The notes under the pieces: generated by a model
The model's database searches: none
Seen by the model: the letters and a program-made list of their open reading frames with translations, nothing else
What the model was told of the DNA's origin: nothing
Translations under genes and position numbers: made by a program
Shown: positions 60,223 through 64,000 of the stretch, in pieces
How positions within the stretch are numbered: the first letter of the stretch is position 1
Layout of the letters: every line of letters begins with the position of its first letter
Assembly: GCA_002345575.1 (NCBI GenBank)
Contig: DDVX01000007.1
Location: forward strand, 186,001 to 250,000
DNA from: Stutzerimonas stutzeri
Lineage (GTDB): Bacteria > Pseudomonadota > Gammaproteobacteria > Pseudomonadales > Pseudomonadaceae
Direction of reading: 5' to 3'
Length of the DNA stretch: 64,000 nt

Positions 60223-61269
60223 TCAAACTTTCTGGCCGAAGTGAGCGATCCGCTCGGGTATCTCGTCCAGGCTACATATCTGCTCCACTGCCCCGTGGCG
60301 AATGGCTTCCTTGGGCATGCCAAAGACCACGCAGCTTTCCTCGTCCTGAGCCAGGGTTAAGGCGCCGGCATCGCGCATGATCTTCAAACCGCGAGCACCG
60401 TCATCTCCCATGCCGGTCATGATGACGCCAAGGGCGTTGCGTCCCGCCGCTTGGGCTACGGAACGGAACAACACGTCCACTGAAGGCTTGTGCCGCGAAA
60501 CCGGCGGGCCGTCCTGCACCACCACCTGATACTGCGCCCCATTGCGTCGCACGCTCAGGTGTAACCCCCCCGGTGCGATCAGCGCCCGCCCTGGTATCAC
60601 TCGATCGCCGTCTTGGGCTTCGCGCACCTCGATGGCACAGGACGCATTGAGCCGCTGGGCAAACTGCCGGGTGAAGTTAGCCGGCATGTGCTGGACGATT
60701 ACCAGTCCAGTGCAGTCCTTGGGCATTCGCTTGAGCAGATATTCCAGCGCCCGCGTTCCGCCAGTGGACGTCCCTATGGCAACGATCGCATCGGTGGTAC
60801 GGCTTAGCGTAGCAGCGGCCAGTGGAGGAACGCTGCTTGTTGCCAACTTGGCGGCGCGTCCCACCCTGCGCATACGACTGGATGCCGCTTGGCGCACCGT
60901 CTGCACCAGTTGCACACGTTGTTCCTGGATGAACTGCCCTACCCCGGCCCCTGGCTTGCACAAGATTGCCACCGCACCGGCATCCATCGCATCCAGCGCA
61001 ACGGCTGAGCCCTGTTCGGCCAGCGAGGAGAACACAATGGTGGGGATGGGGTCATCCTGCATCAGCTGGCGCAGGAAGGTCAGGCCGTCCATACGCGGCA
61101 TTTCCACGTCCACCACCAAAACATCGGGGCGCAGGGTACGCAGCTTCTGGAAGGCGAATAACGGGTCCGGTGCAACACCGATCACTTCGATATCCGGTTC
61201 AGCCTCCAGCTGTTCACGCAGCAACGAGCGCACCACGGCCGAATCGTCGACGATCATGACCTTGATCAT
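60223..61269 (-). CDS. cheB: CheB, receiver-controlled protein-glutamate methylesterase
   Basis: A 348-residue enzyme with an N-terminal receiver (IVDDSAVVRSLL, phosphoacceptor in LVVDVEMPRMDGL) and a C-terminal methylesterase with catalytic Ser (GTSTGGTRAL), His (VIVQHMPANFT) and Asp (MTGMGDDGARG). It removes methyl groups from chemoreceptors and can deamidate Gln. It overlaps cheR by 4 bp (ATGA), as these opposing enzymes should be co-expressed. Confidence 0.96.
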   Translation of the reverse strand: MIKVMIVDDSAVVRSLLREQLEAEPDIEVIGVAPDPLFAFQKLRTLRPDVLVVDVEMPRMDGLTFLRQLMQDDPIPTIVFSSLAEQGSAVALDAMDAGAVAILCKPGAGVGQFIQEQRVQLVQTVRQAASSRMRRVGRAAKLATSSVPPLAAATLSRTTDAIVAIGTSTGGTRALEYLLKRMPKDCTGLVIVQHMPANFTRQFAQRLNASCAIEVREAQDGDRVIPGRALIAPGGLHLSVRRNGAQYQVVVQDGPPVSRHKPSVDVLFRSVAQAAGRNALGVIMTGMGDDGARGLKIMRDAGALTLAQDEESCVVFGMPKEAIRHGAVEQICSLDEIPERIAHFGQKV

Positions 61270-62093
61270 GCAGGCACCCTCTGTGGCGCCAGTTGCGCGC
61301 TTTCTCGGTAAATCGAAGGCGCAAGCTGCCGCAGCGGCATGCGAATACCCGTCAGGGACTCGCAGTGCCCGGTGATCAGCCAGCCACCAGGACGCAGCGC
61401 CTTACAAAGATTGTCGATCACGCGCTGGCGTGTCGGCTGGTCGAAATAGATCAGCACATTGCGCAGAAAGATCACATCGAAACCGCCGCTTTCTGGCCAC
61501 GAACTGAGCAGGTTGTGCTGCTCGAACCGCACCCGTTCACGTAGGCTGCGGTCGATCATCAGCATGCCTTGGTAGTCGCCTGTACCACGCCGGCAATAGC
61601 GCTTTAGATAGTCGATCGGCAGCAGTTCCAGGCGATCCAAGCGATATAACCCTCTATCAGCCTGTTGCAGCGCGCGGCGACAGATATCAGTGGCCACCAG
61701 CTGCCAGCCGTCTGCGCCGAGCTGGTCGTCGAGCACCATGGCCAGGCTGTAGGGCTCCTCGCCGGTGGACGCCGCTGCGCACCAGACTTTGATCGGACGA
61801 CCCTTGAGGCTGGGAATGATCTGGTTCTTGAGTCGAGCGAAGTGCGCTGGCTCACGAAAGAAATAGGTTTCGTTGGTGGTCAGGCGGTCGAGCATCTCTG
61901 CCCGCTCCGCCGCCCCGCCCGGCCCGAAGGCATGGGCGAGGTAAGCATCGAAATCCTCCAGCCCCAACGCATCCACACGCCGCCAGAGTCGGCTTACCAC
62001 CATCGAACTCTTCTGCGCGTTGATGATGATCCCGGCGGTTTGGTAGAGCCATTCCTGGATCGTGCGGAACGCCTCAGGGCTGAGCGATTTCAT
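61266..62093 (-). CDS. cheR: CheR, chemoreceptor methyltransferase
   Basis: A 275-residue S-adenosylmethionine-dependent enzyme with an N-terminal helical domain (LSPEAFRTIQEWLYQTAGI, RLTTNETYFFREPAHF) and a Rossmann domain (VWCAAASTGEEPYSLAM, VIFLRNVLIYFDQPTRQRVI). The insertion between (about 170-200) contains the pentapeptide-docking region of tethered-substrate CheR types, although I cannot score it by eye. The ATG at 62093 is chosen because AGGA lies 6 nt upstream; the first in-frame ATG (62099) is too close to it. It lies 8 bp after the cheW stop. Confidence 0.94.
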   Translation of the reverse strand: MKSLSPEAFRTIQEWLYQTAGIIINAQKSSMVVSRLWRRVDALGLEDFDAYLAHAFGPGGAAERAEMLDRLTTNETYFFREPAHFARLKNQIIPSLKGRPIKVWCAAASTGEEPYSLAMVLDDQLGADGWQLVATDICRRALQQADRGLYRLDRLELLPIDYLKRYCRRGTGDYQGMLMIDRSLRERVRFEQHNLLSSWPESGGFDVIFLRNVLIYFDQPTRQRVIDNLCKALRPGGWLITGHCESLTGIRMPLRQLAPSIYRESAQLAPQRVPA

Positions 62094-62101
62094 GAGCATT
62101 C

Positions 62102-62623
62102 CTAGCCGGTGGCCGTTACGGCTGCGTCGGCACCCGTGCCAGCTTCGATAAGTGTTTCCAGCTCGGCCATCGACAGCACCGAGGCGATGTCGAGGATGGG
62201 AATGAAGCCCTGCTCGCGGCGCAGCATGCCGGTGACGAAGTCGTTGCGCAGCCCGGTGCCGAACTGCGGCTTGCGCTCGATCTCGGTGGGCTCCACTTCG
62301 CGCACCTCGGTCACACCATCGACCAGCACACCCAGCATGTGCAGGCTCTCGCCTTGGGCGACCTCCACCACCACGATGCAGGTTCGGCGGTTGATACCGG
62401 TGGGCTCCCGTCCGAAGCGCACCGACAAATCCAGCACCGGCACCACGGCGCCACGCAGGTTGATCACGCCGTGGAGAAACCGGGGCGCCAGCGGTATTGC
62501 CGTAACACCCGGGTATTCGATGATTTCCCGGATGGCGTGGATACCCACGCCATAGGTTTCGCCACCCAGATTGAACATCAGGTACTGGCGTACCAGTTCG
62601 AGATTTTCCTCGGACTCAGCCAT
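62102..62623 (-). CDS. cheW: CheW coupling protein
   Basis: A 173-residue CheW-domain protein (YLMFNLGGETYGVGIHAIREI, YPGVTAIPLAPRFLHGVINLRG in part, VVPVLDLSVRFG, VDGVTEVREV) that links chemoreceptors to a CheA kinase. No cheA is in the window; it may lie beyond the right edge, where the operon continues upstream, or the hybrid kinase at 56741 may substitute. It begins 8 bp after the chemoreceptor stop. The last 12 residues (AGTGADAAVTATG) are a short tail. Confidence 0.94.
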   Translation of the reverse strand: MAESEENLELVRQYLMFNLGGETYGVGIHAIREIIEYPGVTAIPLAPRFLHGVINLRGAVVPVLDLSVRFGREPTGINRRTCIVVVEVAQGESLHMLGVLVDGVTEVREVEPTEIERKPQFGTGLRNDFVTGMLRREQGFIPILDIASVLSMAELETLIEAGTGADAAVTATG

Positions 62624-62631
62624 GGAACACC

Positions 62632-64000
62632 TCAGAAGTTAACGAAGAGTTTTTCGTCGACGGTATCCGTCGAAACGGTCTTAGGCGCAGCGCGGTTAGC
62701 GGACTTGCGCATGCTGCGCGCACCGGCTGACGCACGACCGGCGCTCGGCTCGGTCTTGAAGAACTGCATGACGGTCTGCAGCTGCAACGCCTGGCTGCTC
62801 ATCTCTTCGGCGGTGGCGGACAACTCTTCGGATGCCGAGGCGTTAGCCTGGGTGGTCTTGGAAAGCTCGACGATGGCCCCGTTGATCTGATCCACACCCG
62901 AACGCTGTTCCTGGGAGGCGGCGGCGATTTCCTTGACCAAGTCGGCGGTCTTGCCAATCGACGGCAGCATTTCTTCCAGCAAAGTGCCGGCACGCTCGGA
63001 CATCCTCACGCTGGAACCTGCCAGTGCGCCGATTTCCTGTGCAGCTACCTGGGAACGCTCAGCCAGTTTACGAACTTCGGCAGCTACCACTGCGAAGCCC
63101 TTGCCATGGTCGCCGGCACGAGCAGCCTCGATGGCCGCGTTCAGCGCCAGCAGGTTGGTCTGATAGGCGATGTCATCAATGATGCTGATCTTGTCGGCGA
63201 TGGATTTCATCGCATCGACAGTTTCACGCACTGCCTCACCGCCCTCTTTCGCAGAAGCCGCGGACTGCGTGGCCATGCTGTCGGTCAGGCCGGCATTTTC
63301 GGCGTTCTGGGTGACGGTCGCAGCGGTTTCTTCGATGGAGGCGCTAATTTCTTCAACGCTGGAGGCCTGCTCGGTAGCGTTCTGGCTCAGGGTGCCGGAG
63401 GAAGCAGAAACCTGCTCGGAGGCGGAGGCCAGCGAATCGGCGGAGGATGTGACCTGGCCAATGACGTCGGTCAGGCGCAGCACCATGCTGTTCATCGCAG
63501 CCAGGAGGCTGTCTTCGTCACCCTTGCGCAGTTCGACTTTCACCGTCAGATCGCCTTCGGCGATGCGGCGTACCACATCACGGGCATAGTCCGGCTCGCC
63601 GCCGATCTGGCGTACCACAACACGGGTCAGGAACATGCCGAAAAGAATCGCAGTCAACGCAGCCAGGGCAATAACCACAGCCATGACGATCTTCATGGAA
63701 GCGACGGTTTCCGCGGCATTTCGCTCGGCGGTAGCTCCCTGCTGCGCCAGTTCGGCGACCAGGGCTTCGAAGTTGTCCTCGATTTCATGGGAAACCGGAC
63801 GTAGCGAACCGTTGATCAATTCCATGCCTTCCGCACTCCGGCCGTCACGTGCCAGCTCAAGCGCCTTTTGTACACCTGCAATATAGGTATCGAGCCCGGC
63901 CTGGATCTTGCCGGCAATCTGGACTTCTGCCTCCAACATATCGGTGGCGAGATAGTCATCGAAAGCATCTTGTGAAATCTGCCGGTACTCGATAGCGCGC
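62632..64000 (-). CDS. Methyl-accepting chemotaxis protein, 3' part (5' end off window)
   Basis: At least 456 residues; the reading frame stays open to the window edge, so the N-terminus is missing. Visible features are a periplasmic four-helix-type segment, a helix (MKIVMAVVIALAALTAILFGMFL), HAMP (RVVVRQIGGEPDYARDVVRR), and a signalling domain with hairpin tip IDDIAYQTNLLALNAAIEAA and methylation helices. After the hairpin a flexible linker of about 40 residues rich in S, A, R ends in LFVNF, which fits the x-aromatic-x-x-aromatic CheR-tether pattern. It is the first visible gene of a six-gene operon. Confidence 0.93.
   Translation of the reverse strand, partial: RAIEYRQISQDAFDDYLATDMLEAEVQIAGKIQAGLDTYIAGVQKALELARDGRSAEGMELINGSLRPVSHEIEDNFEALVAELAQQGATAERNAAETVASMKIVMAVVIALAALTAILFGMFLTRVVVRQIGGEPDYARDVVRRIAEGDLTVKVELRKGDEDSLLAAMNSMVLRLTDVIGQVTSSADSLASASEQVSASSGTLSQNATEQASSVEEISASIEETAATVTQNAENAGLTDSMATQSAASAKEGGEAVRETVDAMKSIADKISIIDDIAYQTNLLALNAAIEAARAGDHGKGFAVVAAEVRKLAERSQVAAQEIGALAGSSVRMSERAGTLLEEMLPSIGKTADLVKEIAAASQEQRSGVDQINGAIVELSKTTQANASASEELSATAEEMSSQALQLQTVMQFFKTEPSAGRASAGARSMRKSANRAAPKTVSTDTVDEKLFVNF

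Overview
The window looks like a core-genome segment of a GC-rich gammaproteobacterium of the Pseudomonas group, probably close to the stutzeri/mendocina lineages. This is inferred from gene content (muxABC-opmB, pqqF, a FIST-domain gene, PutA with an N-terminal ribbon-helix-helix, Pseudomonas-type REP hairpins), not from a database search. I see no prophage, insertion sequence, CRISPR array, tRNA or rRNA. Genes are dense, with many 4-bp ATGA overlaps.

Layout. 1-7.7 kb: start of a FIST-domain gene, a general porin, the PQQ-biosynthesis peptidase gene pqqF, a membrane-anchored diguanylate cyclase, hemH and a small membrane protein. 7.8-20.6 kb: putA, uppP, a Cache-domain chemoreceptor, two small proteins, a DUF421 protein with a zinc ribbon, a 54-residue protein, topoisomerase IB, a diguanylate cyclase paired with a receiver-CheC protein, and nfuA. 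20.7-29.4 kb: an operon of ring-opening dioxygenase, SDR, DUF2218 and cytochrome b561 opposite a LysR gene; then a coupled DUF72, EEP-phosphatase, ClsB, YbhN-like operon; then an MFS exporter. 30-46.5 kb: the MuxABC-OpmB tripartite efflux operon, a MurJ-like flippase, a cluster of REP hairpins, and tamA-tamB. 46.7-55.1 kb: xthA, a PstS/OmpA fusion gene behind a Pho-box-like site, a decayed fructokinase, a LysR gene, and a sugar-acid TRAP operon with a LacI-type repressor. 55.3-64 kb: ppiC, zapE, and a six-gene chemosensory operon (chemoreceptor, CheW, CheR, CheB, receiver-EAL, hybrid kinase) running off the right edge.

The most unusual locus is 50.4-55.2 kb. One reading frame joins a complete gluconokinase to the small membrane subunit (DctQ) of a TRAP transporter, followed by the large permease, the binding protein and a GntR-like repressor. 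Two tandem operator-like sites lie just upstream. The arrangement suggests that an imported sugar acid, probably gluconate, is phosphorylated at the inner mouth of its own transporter. Second in interest is the chemosensory operon, whose receiver output is a c-di-GMP phosphodiesterase and whose receptor ends in a CheR-docking-like pentapeptide.

Several genes act on c-di-GMP (two diguanylate cyclases and one EAL protein), on envelope biogenesis (uppP, MurJ-like, tamAB, clsB, ybhN-like) and on alcohol, sugar-acid or proline catabolism (pqqF, the TRAP-kinase operon, putA). All functions are inferred from sequence motifs.
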